A stretch of 13,993 nucleotides of DNA from CAYMST01 sp964393115 (lineage in GTDB: Bacteria > Bacteroidota > Bacteroidia > Cytophagales > Cyclobacteriaceae), in the NCBI GenBank assembly GCA_964393115.1, contig CAYMST010000116.1, positions 1 to 13,993 on the forward strand, read 5' to 3'. The first letter of the stretch is position 1. The number at the start of each line of letters is the position of its first letter. The position numbers and the translations under genes are program-made. The notes beneath the pieces are model-generated. The model searched no databases. It saw only the letters and a list, made by a program, of their open reading frames with translations, and was not told the DNA's origin. This document shows, piece by piece, positions 1 through 7,276 of the stretch.

Positions 1-1082
1 TTATATGAGCCATCTTCATTACATTGTACATAAACCAAGCCTTTGGCTCCGATCTGTGGTTTCTTAACAAAATCAGTAAGCGCATCTACTTGCTTTCTAG
101 TGTAGGAAGCACATCCCTCCGCGCAGATACCGACTACAAGTTCGGCATCATCAAATACTTTGAAGCCCTTGTTTTGCGCTAAGTCGTTCAACTCTTGAAA
201 CTTCATCCCAAATCGAATATCAGGCTTGTCTGAACCATAATATTTCATAGCATCTGAGTATGGCATTTTGGCAAACTCGCCGAGTTCTACTCCCCTGACC
301 GTACTGAAAAGATGTCTTACCAGACCTTCAAAGATGTTGATAATATCTTCTTGAGTTACAAAAGACATCTCACAGTCTATTTGAGTGAACTCCGGTTGTC
401 GATCAGCTCTTAAATCTTCGTCCCGGAAACACTTTACAATCTGGAAGTACCTGTCAAAACCAGAAACCATCAGCAGCTGCTTGAAAGTCTGTGGAGATTG
501 TGGCAAGGCGTAAAACTCACCTGGGTTCATGCGTGACGGCACCAAAAAATCTCTAGCTCCCTCTGGAGTCGACTTGATCAGCACTGGAGTTTCTACTTCC
601 ATGAACTGAAGTCCATCCAGGTACTTACGCGTTTCCTGCATCATTTTATGACGCAGCTCGAGATTCTTGCGAACGCTATTTCTTCTTAAATCGAGGTATC
701 TGTATTTTGCTCGTAAATCTTCACCACCATCAGTATCATCTTCGATGATGAACGGGGGAACTTTTGACTCATTTAAATATTCCAGCTGCTCTACCGCCAC
801 CTCGATGTGGCCTGTTGGGATTTTGTCGTTTTTTGACAGACGTTCGATAACAATGCCTTCAGCTTTGATCACGAACTCTCTTCCTACTTTTTTAGCAAGC
901 TCAAGTATTTCTGCACTGGTTTTTCCATCTTCAAAAATCAACTGAGTGACTCCATATCGGTCGCGCAAGTCAATCCAAACCATGCCTCCTTTATCTCTCA
1001 GCCGCTGCACCCATCCGCATAGCTTTACCTTCTTACTTACATCATCAATTCGTAATTCACCGCAGGTATGTGTCCTGATCAT
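1..1082 (-). CDS. aspS: Aspartyl-tRNA synthetase, N-terminal 360 residues (3' end outside window)
   Basis: Class II aspartyl-tRNA synthetase, which charges tRNA-Asp in the cytoplasm. The reading frame starts at the ATG at 1082-1080 (MIRTHTCGELRI) and stays open to the window edge, so about 360 of the usual ~580 residues are present. Residues ~1-105 are the OB-fold anticodon-binding domain (CGWVQRLRDKGG at 22-33). The catalytic core carries motif 2 as FRDEDLRADRQPEFTQIDCE from residue 219, including the ATP-contacting arginine. The last residues visible (VYVQCNEDGSY) lie in the insertion domain typical of bacterial AspRS. Motif 3 and the C-terminus are missing only because of the cut. Position 31 is Lys, where well-studied bacterial enzymes carry Leu (Asp-specific) or His (also charging tRNA-Asn). 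The gene is divergent from the gene at 1248. Confidence 0.97.
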   Translation of the reverse strand, partial: MIRTHTCGELRIDDVSKKVKLCGWVQRLRDKGGMVWIDLRDRYGVTQLIFEDGKTSAEILELAKKVGREFVIKAEGIVIERLSKNDKIPTGHIEVAVEQLEYLNESKVPPFIIEDDTDGGEDLRAKYRYLDLRRNSVRKNLELRHKMMQETRKYLDGLQFMEVETPVLIKSTPEGARDFLVPSRMNPGEFYALPQSPQTFKQLLMVSGFDRYFQIVKCFRDEDLRADRQPEFTQIDCEMSFVTQEDIINIFEGLVRHLFSTVRGVELGEFAKMPYSDAMKYYGSDKPDIRFGMKFQELNDLAQNKGFKVFDDAELVVGICAEGCASYTRKQVDALTDFVKKPQIGAKGLVYVQCNEDGSY

Positions 1083-1122
1083 ATTTTACGTATTTTGTGT
1101 CGTTATAGAATCGAAAATCTAC

Positions 1123-1130
1123 CAAAGTTA
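1123..1130 (-). promoter_or_regulatory. Candidate Bacteroidota -7 box for aspS
   Basis: On the minus strand the sequence reads TAACTTTG, a full match to the Bacteroidota -7 consensus TAnnTTTG, 40 nt upstream of the aspS ATG. No matching TTG at the expected -33 distance is obvious, so the call rests on the -7 box and its position. The same octamer occurs in front of the superoxide dismutase gene, where the -33 element is present. Confidence 0.5.
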
Positions 1131-1163
1131 GAAATTGAACTTACAAATCATGTTTTTCTAACA

Positions 1164-1171
1164 TATTTTTG
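1164..1171 (+). promoter_or_regulatory. Candidate -7 box for the 1248/tadA unit
   Basis: TATTTTTG matches TAnnTTTG and lies 76 nt before the ATG at 1248, in the divergent region shared with aspS. The nearest upstream TTG (1135-1137) is 26 nt away, longer than the usual spacer. In such AT-rich DNA a chance match is possible. Confidence 0.3.
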
Positions 1172-1247
1172 GCCGATTACGTAATGGTTTCTTGGTTTTT
1201 TTATTCTTTTTACCAAAATCGATCAGTTTTTTTATTAAAATTCTAAT

Positions 1248-1823
1248 ATGAACCGAGTTCTATTTTTACTTGTGGTTTTCTCTAGTGTAACTCTTTGCAA
1301 TACATTGCAAGCTCAAAACCAGCTCAAAAGAGTTGAGCCCACGAAGTACCTCAGTCTAGATATACCCATACATTTTTCTCGATTGAGTGAGGAGCAAGCT
1401 CTTAAACTATTCCCCTCTAATCGCATCCCTATTGCGGCTTATGCTGACCCTGGTTCTCGTGCGGTTTTTGGTATTAATAAGTCTACGACGAGATGGCGAG
1501 AGGCAGACCTTGATATGCTTCAGGGATTTTATAAATCCAACATTTTCTCCCTTCATGATTCTGTAACCATCCTTTCGGAAGGGCTCTATGAGGTGAACGG
1601 CAAACGACAAGTTTTCTTTGAATTTAACTCAATTGTGGAAGGGGACAAGGAGTCCATTAATTCCTCTGAGGATATATGGAAGTACAATTACATTCAGTAT
1701 GCGATCATAGATAATTACGTTTTTATCTTCAACTTCTTTTCTAATAGTTCGCTTAAGCGAGACTATCAACAAGATATAAAGGCGATGATGAAAACCATCA
1801 AATTTGGAAAAAAGATAAAATGA
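1248..1823 (+). CDS. Exported protein of unknown function, 191 aa
   Basis: I do not recognise this protein with certainty. It begins with a clear Sec signal peptide: MNR, then a hydrophobic stretch (LFLLVVFSSVTLC), and a likely signal peptidase I site after LQAQ near residue 23. The mature part is ~168 residues with no further membrane helix, alternating hydrophobic strands and several conserved-looking aromatic positions (YNYIQYAIIDNYVFIFNFF near 143-162). The overall layout resembles small PsbP/Mog1-like alpha-beta proteins, but that is only an impression. Its stop overlaps the start of tadA (ATGA, 1820-1823), so the two are probably cotranscribed and translationally coupled. The cysteine at residue 17 sits inside the hydrophobic core and is not a convincing lipobox. 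Confidence 0.85.
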   Translation: MNRVLFLLVVFSSVTLCNTLQAQNQLKRVEPTKYLSLDIPIHFSRLSEEQALKLFPSNRIPIAAYADPGSRAVFGINKSTTRWREADLDMLQGFYKSNIFSLHDSVTILSEGLYEVNGKRQVFFEFNSIVEGDKESINSSEDIWKYNYIQYAIIDNYVFIFNFFSNSSLKRDYQQDIKAMMKTIKFGKKIK

Positions 1824-2272
1824 GTGTTATCGATCCGTTTTCGGATGATTATTTCATGCACCAAGCACTCTTGGAAGCCAAAGAAGCGTTTGATCAGCAG
1901 GAGATCCCAGTTGGAGCAATTGTGGTATCCAAAAAGCGAATTATTGCAAAATCCAGCAATCAAACCGAGCGCTTGGTTGATTGCACAGCGCATGCAGAGA
2001 TGTTAGCCATTTCGGCCGCACAAAATTATTTAGGATCAAAGTACCTTACCGATTGCTCATTGTATGTAACACTAGAACCTTGTGCGATGTGTGCAGGGGC
2101 TATCTATTGGGCGCAGCTAGCAAATGTTTATATAGGAGCTCGTGATGAAGGTCGTGGTTTTTCTCGTCTATCCCCACCATTACTACACCCCAAGACTAAA
2201 TTACACTGGGGGATACGAGAAAGCGAATGTTCGGAATTGATAAGAAATTTCTTCAAAAAACTGCGTGAATAA
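1820..2272 (+). CDS. tadA: tRNA-specific adenosine-34 deaminase (TadA family)
   Basis: Cytidine/deoxycytidylate deaminase-fold zinc enzyme of 150 residues, the usual size for TadA, which converts A34 of tRNA-Arg(ACG) to inosine. The zinc site is complete: HAE with ligand His58 and proton-shuttling Glu60, and PCAMCAG with Cys88 and Cys91. IPVGAIVV (29-36), Asn47 and TAHAE fit tRNA adenosine deaminases better than cytosine or guanine deaminases. The C-terminal helix (ESECSELIRNFFKKLRE) is the part that contacts tRNA in known enzymes. The ATG at 1820 overlaps the preceding stop, and the first helix (DDYFMHQALLEAKEAF) begins right after it, supporting this start. A related nucleoside deaminase is the main alternative. 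Confidence 0.92.
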   Translation: MSVIDPFSDDYFMHQALLEAKEAFDQQEIPVGAIVVSKKRIIAKSSNQTERLVDCTAHAEMLAISAAQNYLGSKYLTDCSLYVTLEPCAMCAGAIYWAQLANVYIGARDEGRGFSRLSPPLLHPKTKLHWGIRESECSELIRNFFKKLRE

Positions 2273-2561
2273 AGCGACTAGAGGTCTGTGAAAAATTAAT
2301 AGCAGTAAATTCCTACTATCTTTCAAATGTTATCATAAGAAAATTGAAACTAACATTTTGGTAGTGTTCATTTTCGGTTTCATTTGTACGTGTTGCTACA
2401 TCCATTAGATAGAATATTGTTGATTTACAGAAAGGTGTATGTTTTTTAGTAATAAGCCTTAGTTTAATCTGTTACGGTGTCTTGTTCAATATTTTCTTTA
2501 CAAAAGAAAACTTTTTTATATTGGGGACTAATTATTTTTTATAATTTTTTCCAATCAAAAC
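2273..2561. other. AT-rich intergenic region before the FAD enzyme gene
   Basis: These 289 nt contain no credible reading frame. They probably hold the promoter of the gene at 2562, but no perfect TAnnTTTG box was found. Near matches are TATGTTTT at 2438-2445, with a TTG 18 nt upstream (2417-2419), and TATCTTTC near 2318. A perfect inverted repeat lies at 2492-2510, and the last 50 nt are T-rich. No terminator for tadA was seen. Confidence 0.5.
2492..2510. repeat. Perfect 8-bp inverted repeat upstream of the FAD enzyme gene
   Basis: TTTTCTTT-ACA-AAAGAAAA: 8-bp arms with a 3-nt spacer, centred 61 nt before the ATG at 2562. The arms are almost entirely A/T, so an RNA hairpin would be weak. The position fits an operator for a dimeric regulator, which is inference only. 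Confidence 0.45.
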
Positions 2562-4283
2562 ATGTCAAAGAAAGTAATTGTTCTAGGCGGTGGAGTAGCA
2601 GGTATGAGTGCCGCTCACGAGCTGGCCGAACGTGGCTTTGAGGTCCATGTCTATGAAAAACAACCCGTATATGTAGGAGGAAAGGCCAGAAGTGTCGATG
2701 TCCCCAATTCAGCAACCGATGGTCGTGAACCGCTTCCCGGCGAGCATGGCTTTAGATTCTTCCCAGGCTTTTACAAGCATGTCACGGATACTATGAAGCG
2801 TATCCCTTTTGGAAAGAACAGTAACTGCTTTGAGAACCTGGTACCTACTCAGCGTGTTATGATGGCGCGTTATGATCAACCACCGATAGTGACGCTGGTT
2901 AACTTTCCCAAATCCTTAAAAGACTTGAAAGTGCTCATCCACTCTATGGAAACCGCACATCTTGGGTTGACGAAAGAGGATAAAGAAGCATTTGCGGAGA
3001 AGATTTGGCAGCTTATGTGTAGTAGCTACACCAGAAGGAATCAGGTCTATGAGAAAATGGGCTGGTGGGAGTACATGGATGCTGATGATCATAGCGAAGC
3101 ATATCGTGAATATTTTGTAACCGGGCTTACCCGTACTTTAGTAGCTGCACAAGCGCAGTTAGTAAGTACGAAAACAGGCGGAGACATCCTTTTACAGCTT
3201 TTCTTTCTAATGGCGAATCCATCTGCTCATGCAGATCGTGTTTTGAATGCTCCTACAAATGACGCATGGCTGTACCCGTGGAGAGACTACCTTGAGAAAA
3301 TAGGTGTTAACTACAACCACGGCTACTTAGTAGAAAGTATAGAGTGTGATGGCAAGGTCATCACTGGTGCCAAAGTGAAAGATGAGAAAACCGGACAAGT
3401 GCGTGAGATCACCGGTGATTATTATATTTCTTGTGTTCCGGTAGAGCGGATGTCAGGGTTATTGACTGATAATATCCTTAAAGCAGACCCTACGCTTGCC
3501 TCTTTAAAAGAATTGGCAGGAGATGTGCAGTGGATGACGGGAATTCAGTTTTATCTAAATCAAGATGTTAAGTTAACCAAAGGGCATGTTATTTTCACTT
3601 CGAGTCAGTGGGCGCTTACCGCGATATCTCAAATCCAATTCTGGGATGGTTACAAGATTACCAACCATGGTAATGGTGAGGTAAAAGGAGTACTTTCTAT
3701 AGATGTCTCTGACTGGAATACTCCTGGTATTGTAGAGCATGATGGGAAATTTAAGACCGCCAAACAGTGTACGAAAGAAGAGATTAAAGAAGATGTATGG
3801 GCACAACTTAAAAAGAGCCTAGTAGACAAGGACGGTAATTGCCTGATTAGCGATGACATGATTATTGACTACTATCTCGACAGAGACATTAAGTTTGGTG
3901 ATGATGGTATCGTAACTAAAAATGAGGAGCCTCTACTGGTCAACCGAGTGAACACCTGGGCGCTTAGACCGGAAGCGTTTACTCATATCCCCAACTTTTT
4001 GTTAGCCTCTGACTACGTACGTACAAATACAGATCTGGCCACTATGGAAGGTGCTAATGAGGCAGCCAGAAGAGCGGTGAATACGATTATCCAAGACTCT
4101 GGTTCTGACATGGCATTTTGTAAGATCTGGAAACTGCATGAGCCCGATGTATTGGCCGTTTTCCGATGGGTGGACAAGCAACGTTTCAACAAGGGGCTGC
4201 CATTTAGCTTCAAGATGCCCTGGCACTTTGCCTTGATCCACAACATCTGGGTTTTGATTTTGAAAATATTAGGTAAACTCTAA
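2562..4283 (+). CDS. FAD-dependent oxidoreductase, phytoene desaturase / amine oxidase superfamily
   Basis: A 573-residue flavoprotein of the superfamily that includes carotenoid desaturases, hydroxysqualene dehydroxylase and flavin amine oxidases. The N-terminus is a Rossmann FAD site: VIVLGGGVAG (G9-G14), ending with Glu32 for the ADP ribose, then VGGKARS (38-44). The EHGFRFFPGFY block (61-71) is typical of desaturase-like members. Near residues 466-508 is the C-terminal flavin motif, with LLASDYVRT followed by ATMEGANEAARRA. The last ~65 residues extend past the core and end in a basic/hydrophobic segment (IHNIWVLILKILGKL) that could sit on the membrane. The substrate cannot be read from the sequence; a polyisoprenoid is plausible. 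It lies 12 nt before a putative membrane terpene cyclase, suggesting a shared pathway and transcript. Confidence 0.88.
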   Translation: MSKKVIVLGGGVAGMSAAHELAERGFEVHVYEKQPVYVGGKARSVDVPNSATDGREPLPGEHGFRFFPGFYKHVTDTMKRIPFGKNSNCFENLVPTQRVMMARYDQPPIVTLVNFPKSLKDLKVLIHSMETAHLGLTKEDKEAFAEKIWQLMCSSYTRRNQVYEKMGWWEYMDADDHSEAYREYFVTGLTRTLVAAQAQLVSTKTGGDILLQLFFLMANPSAHADRVLNAPTNDAWLYPWRDYLEKIGVNYNHGYLVESIECDGKVITGAKVKDEKTGQVREITGDYYISCVPVERMSGLLTDNILKADPTLASLKELAGDVQWMTGIQFYLNQDVKLTKGHVIFTSSQWALTAISQIQFWDGYKITNHGNGEVKGVLSIDVSDWNTPGIVEHDGKFKTAKQCTKEEIKEDVWAQLKKSLVDKDGNCLISDDMIIDYYLDRDIKFGDDGIVTKNEEPLLVNRVNTWALRPEAFTHIPNFLLASDYVRTNTDLATMEGANEAARRAVNTIIQDSGSDMAFCKIWKLHEPDVLAVFRWVDKQRFNKGLPFSFKMPWHFALIHNIWVLILKILGKL

Positions 4284-4295
4284 ATAAAACAACGT

Positions 4296-4943
4296 ATGTG
4301 GTTAAATACCGATGTCTATACGCTACCGCAGCTGATACTTTTTATGGTCGCCGCTGCCTTTTGGGTAGTGGCCTATATTCTAATCATTAAGGGAATAAAG
4401 AAATATCAATATGTCGGAATACCCGTTGCTGCCGTTTGTGCAAACTTTGCCTGGGAGCTATTATGGAGTACCGCTTTTCGTACGAATATGGGGCTACTCT
4501 TCGAATGGGGGTATCGTATCTGGTTTTTTCTGGATGTGTATATTCTAATTCACCTTTTTCGATATGGCTATAAGCAGGCGGCGAATAAAGTTATTGCTCA
4601 GAAAACACCTCAATTCCTCGTACTTGGGTTGTTGATGTGGATTGTGGGTATTTACGTTTTTACGAATGAGGTTTATGACCCTATTGGCGCTAAGTCGGCA
4701 TATGCTGTCAATACCAATATGTCAGCAATTTATATCTTCTTAATTCTCAGACAACCAAATCAAGAAACGTTGACACCGCTCATTGCCTGGTTGAAAATGT
4801 TGGGTACCGCGCTTACAACGGTTTTTTGTTTTTGGGTATTTCCCAAGGAGACCACGATGCTATATTTAGGGGTAGTAAGTTTCATTTTAGATATGATTTA
4901 TATTTATTTAACCTACAAAAGACCTAAATCAAGTACAACCTAA
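4296..4943 (+). CDS. Pyr4-like integral membrane terpene cyclase homologue
   Basis: A 215-residue polytopic protein with seven apparent helices (about residues 10-31, 38-58, 74-91, 104-121, 138-152, 163-182, 187-207). Length, helix number and motifs match the Pyr4 family of membrane terpene cyclases (fungal Pyr4, PaxB, AndB; bacterial DmtA1), which protonate an epoxide or alkene to start polyene cyclisation. Visible landmarks are ANFAWELLW with Glu54, aligning with the essential Glu of Pyr4; WFFLDV with Asp80; NTNMSAIYIFLILR; WLKMLGT; and SFILDMIYIYL with Asp199, aligning with the second essential acid near the C-terminus. The family call is from memory of motifs, not a search. An unrelated seven-helix protein is possible but would have to share both acids by chance. 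Start: ATG at 4296, 12 nt after the upstream stop. Confidence 0.68.
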   Translation: MWLNTDVYTLPQLILFMVAAAFWVVAYILIIKGIKKYQYVGIPVAAVCANFAWELLWSTAFRTNMGLLFEWGYRIWFFLDVYILIHLFRYGYKQAANKVIAQKTPQFLVLGLLMWIVGIYVFTNEVYDPIGAKSAYAVNTNMSAIYIFLILRQPNQETLTPLIAWLKMLGTALTTVFCFWVFPKETTMLYLGVVSFILDMIYIYLTYKRPKSSTT

Positions 4944-4963
4944 TCAAATTGTTGATTTCGTAG

Positions 4964-6409
4964 ATGAGCAAAACCAGCCTATATCGCTATCTGGAGACCG
5001 TTGCTAACATAGGAGTTACTGACCAACTGGTAACCCGAGAAGCAGGTAAAATCAGACTAATTAATGTTTTCTCTCTAGTGAGTGTATTGTCACTTACAGT
5101 ATATGCGCCATTATTTTATTCTTGGGGTATTACCAATTTGGTTTGGGTTTCCGCGATGCAGTGGATATGTTATGTGATATCCATTTTATTAAATAAAGTT
5201 CATCGATATAGGCTCTCCAAGTTAGTATTCATATTCCAGTTGAGTATCGCTACCATGGCTTTTGGAAGTATCATGGGGGAGGGAGTTCAACTTCAATTGT
5301 TTTATATCCCTATTATTTCTTTGTCTATCGTCTTGTTTAATTCTCAAGAACCGTTAGAGCGCGTTTTATCTACGATATTTCCCATTATTTGCTTTGTTGT
5401 CTTGGAGTTTGAAGAATACTCCATTTTACCAACACACCCGATGGAACTGGGAATAGTAAACTTCATGCGGTGGACCATATTTGTGGTAGTATTGATACTC
5501 AACTGGTTAGTTATCAATATGTATTCTGTGCATACAGAAAGAGCAGAAAAGGAAATCTCCGTATTGTATGATGATAGCCTTGTGAAAAATCAGCAACTGG
5601 AAGAAAAATCAGTTCTCTTAGCACATCAGCGTGACGAAATACAGGAGAATAATCGGAATATCATGTCTAGTATCAATTATGCGCAAAGAATTCAGGAAGC
5701 TATATTACCTACCAATGAGGAGATAAAAAGACACTTGCCGGACTCCTTTATTTTTTATCGACCGCGCGATATCGTATCAGGAGACTTTTATTGGATGGCA
5801 GAGCTTCATAATAAGTTGTATGTAGCAGCAGTTGACTGTACAGGACATGGTGTTCCTGGGGCTTTTATGAGTCTTATCGGCGCTACGTTGTTGCAAGAAA
5901 TAATTGTAAGTGATACCATGATGAGGCCTGGTAATGTATTGACTACGCTGAATGAACAAATCGTGACAAGTCTTCGCCAGAGCAGTAATGATAACAAAGA
6001 CGGAATGGATATGTCGCTCTGTGTTATCGATAAGGAGAAAAGAATGCTTTCTTTTTCGGGAGCCAGAAATCCCCTATACTATGTTCAAAAGGGCAGTTTT
6101 GGAGAGATTTTGGCAGATAGAGTGTCTATTGGAGGGATTGATGAACATAAGCAAGGACATCAATTTACAAGTCATGAGATGTATCTAGATGGTCCTACAA
6201 CGATCTATATGTTTTCAGACGGCTATCAGGATCAGTTTGGAGGAGAAAGGGAGAAGAAATTTTCCAGACGAAAATTTAAAGCACTGATTGATAGAATAGG
6301 TGATGCTCCAATAGCTGATCAGTATGCTAAAGTGTCGCAAGAGTTTTATCAATGGAAAGGAGAACATTCTCAAGTAGACGATGTTCTTGTAATGGGATTC
6401 AGAATATAA
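4964..6409 (+). CDS. Membrane-anchored SpoIIE-type PP2C serine phosphatase
   Basis: A 481-residue signalling protein in three parts. Residues ~35-188 form six membrane helices, including the block IMGEGVQLQLFYIPII. Residues ~190-245 are a charged coiled-coil linker (ERAEKEISVLYDD onward, ending near INYAQRIQEAILP). Residues ~250-481 are a SpoIIE/RsbU-like PP2C phosphatase that removes phosphate from Ser/Thr, often on anti-sigma-factor antagonists. All expected metal ligands are present: SGDFYW with Asp274, VDCTGHG with Asp291, FSDGYQDQFGG with Asp419, and QVDDVLV with Asp472/Asp473, so it should be active. The membrane part has no named sensor domain that I recognise. It starts 20 nt after the upstream stop, in line with cotranscription. 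No anti-sigma or STAS partner is in the window. Confidence 0.93.
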   Translation: MSKTSLYRYLETVANIGVTDQLVTREAGKIRLINVFSLVSVLSLTVYAPLFYSWGITNLVWVSAMQWICYVISILLNKVHRYRLSKLVFIFQLSIATMAFGSIMGEGVQLQLFYIPIISLSIVLFNSQEPLERVLSTIFPIICFVVLEFEEYSILPTHPMELGIVNFMRWTIFVVVLILNWLVINMYSVHTERAEKEISVLYDDSLVKNQQLEEKSVLLAHQRDEIQENNRNIMSSINYAQRIQEAILPTNEEIKRHLPDSFIFYRPRDIVSGDFYWMAELHNKLYVAAVDCTGHGVPGAFMSLIGATLLQEIIVSDTMMRPGNVLTTLNEQIVTSLRQSSNDNKDGMDMSLCVIDKEKRMLSFSGARNPLYYVQKGSFGEILADRVSIGGIDEHKQGHQFTSHEMYLDGPTTIYMFSDGYQDQFGGEREKKFSRRKFKALIDRIGDAPIADQYAKVSQEFYQWKGEHSQVDDVLVMGFRI

Positions 6410-6458
6410 TTATACATACGTACATAAGAATACTTTTTATGTCATTGAATCTGGATGG

Positions 6459-7142
6459 ATGAGAAAAATTAGGGATACTGTCATATCGGCATACGATTTC
6501 GTAATCAACCTAGGTCTTTACAAATTTCAGAATAACTCTGCCTCGCGAAGGGTAAGACTTATCAATGCATTTTCCATGTTTGCTATGATTGTTCTTACCA
6601 TATATATGCCCATCTTTTATTATTGGGGTATTGGTGATCTGGTTTGGGTATCTATCAGTCAATGGATGGCATATGGCCTTTCTTTGCTCTTCAATTACTT
6701 AAGAAAATTTAAAGTCGCCAAGGTAATTTTTATATCACAACTTAGCCTCGCCACTATGGCGTTTAGCAGCATTATGGGTGAAGGTGTACAGCTACAACTT
6801 TTCTACATTCCTATCATTAACCTTTCCGTAGTTTTATTTGATTCTGAACAAAAGCTCGAAAGGTTTGTTACGTTTGTTTTTCCGATTGTTTGCTTTTTCA
6901 CTTTGGAATATGTGGATTACAATATACTGCCAAGGTTTATTTTAGAGCCTCAACTTGAAAAGTTTATGCGTTGGACCATTATAGTCGTTATTCTCATCCT
7001 TAACTGGATTGTAATTAGCGCTTTCGCGAAGAGCTCAGAAGTAAAAGAAAAGAAAATACATCGCTTGTTTGACTTGTCTTTTGCAGATCGGTTAGACTTC
7101 GAGCATCGGGAACTGGACAAACAAATAAAGGAGAAAGGTTAA
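6459..7142 (+). CDS. Stand-alone paralogue of the PP2C membrane domain, 227 aa
   Basis: Six-helix membrane protein that aligns along nearly its whole length with residues ~35-205 of the PP2C protein just upstream. Shared stretches include RLINAFS/RLINVFS, LVWVS, ATMAF, the identical 16 residues IMGEGVQLQLFYIPII, and FMRWTI followed by VLILNW. After the last helix only ~40 charged residues remain (ending ELDKQIKEKG), equivalent to the start of the coiled-coil linker, and then a TAA. No phosphatase remnant follows in the 134 nt before sodA. The frame is intact and similarity is spread evenly, so it looks like a maintained partner or decoy subunit, not debris. The gap to the PP2C gene is 49 nt. 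Confidence 0.85.
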   Translation: MRKIRDTVISAYDFVINLGLYKFQNNSASRRVRLINAFSMFAMIVLTIYMPIFYYWGIGDLVWVSISQWMAYGLSLLFNYLRKFKVAKVIFISQLSLATMAFSSIMGEGVQLQLFYIPIINLSVVLFDSEQKLERFVTFVFPIVCFFTLEYVDYNILPRFILEPQLEKFMRWTIIVVILILNWIVISAFAKSSEVKEKKIHRLFDLSFADRLDFEHRELDKQIKEKG

Positions 7143-7198
7143 TTCATTAAGTTAAAAATATTCAGACGAAAAGTGACACACAAAATTCAGGGTTGTTA

Positions 7199-7229
7199 TT
7201 GTCTGGAGGAAGGTTGATGAATAACTTTG
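7199..7229 (+). promoter_or_regulatory. Bacteroidota-type promoter of the superoxide dismutase gene
   Basis: TTG at 7199-7201, a 20-nt spacer, then TAACTTTG at 7222-7229. This fits the Bacteroidota -33/-7 promoter (TTG ... TAnnTTTG) and is the best promoter match in the window. It predicts a transcript start near 7236 and a ~40-nt leader, so the gene can be expressed independently of the operon upstream. Confidence 0.7.
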
Positions 7230-7276
7230 ATTCTTTCTAAGTAGAGTATCACTAAATCTTATAAATCTAAAGAATC

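Noticed and set aside
667..1131. Two plus-strand frames of 92 and 61 codons
   Set aside because: Mostly antisense to aspS, whose motifs are unmistakable; Ser-rich shadow translations.
4002..4246. Minus-strand frames of 77-79 codons inside the FAD enzyme gene
   Set aside because: They overlap the conserved C-terminal flavin motif coded on the plus strand and have no features of their own.
7143..7276. Possible phosphatase remnant behind the truncated membrane-domain gene
   Set aside because: No PP2C motif or open frame was found in these 134 nt; they carry the sodA promoter instead.
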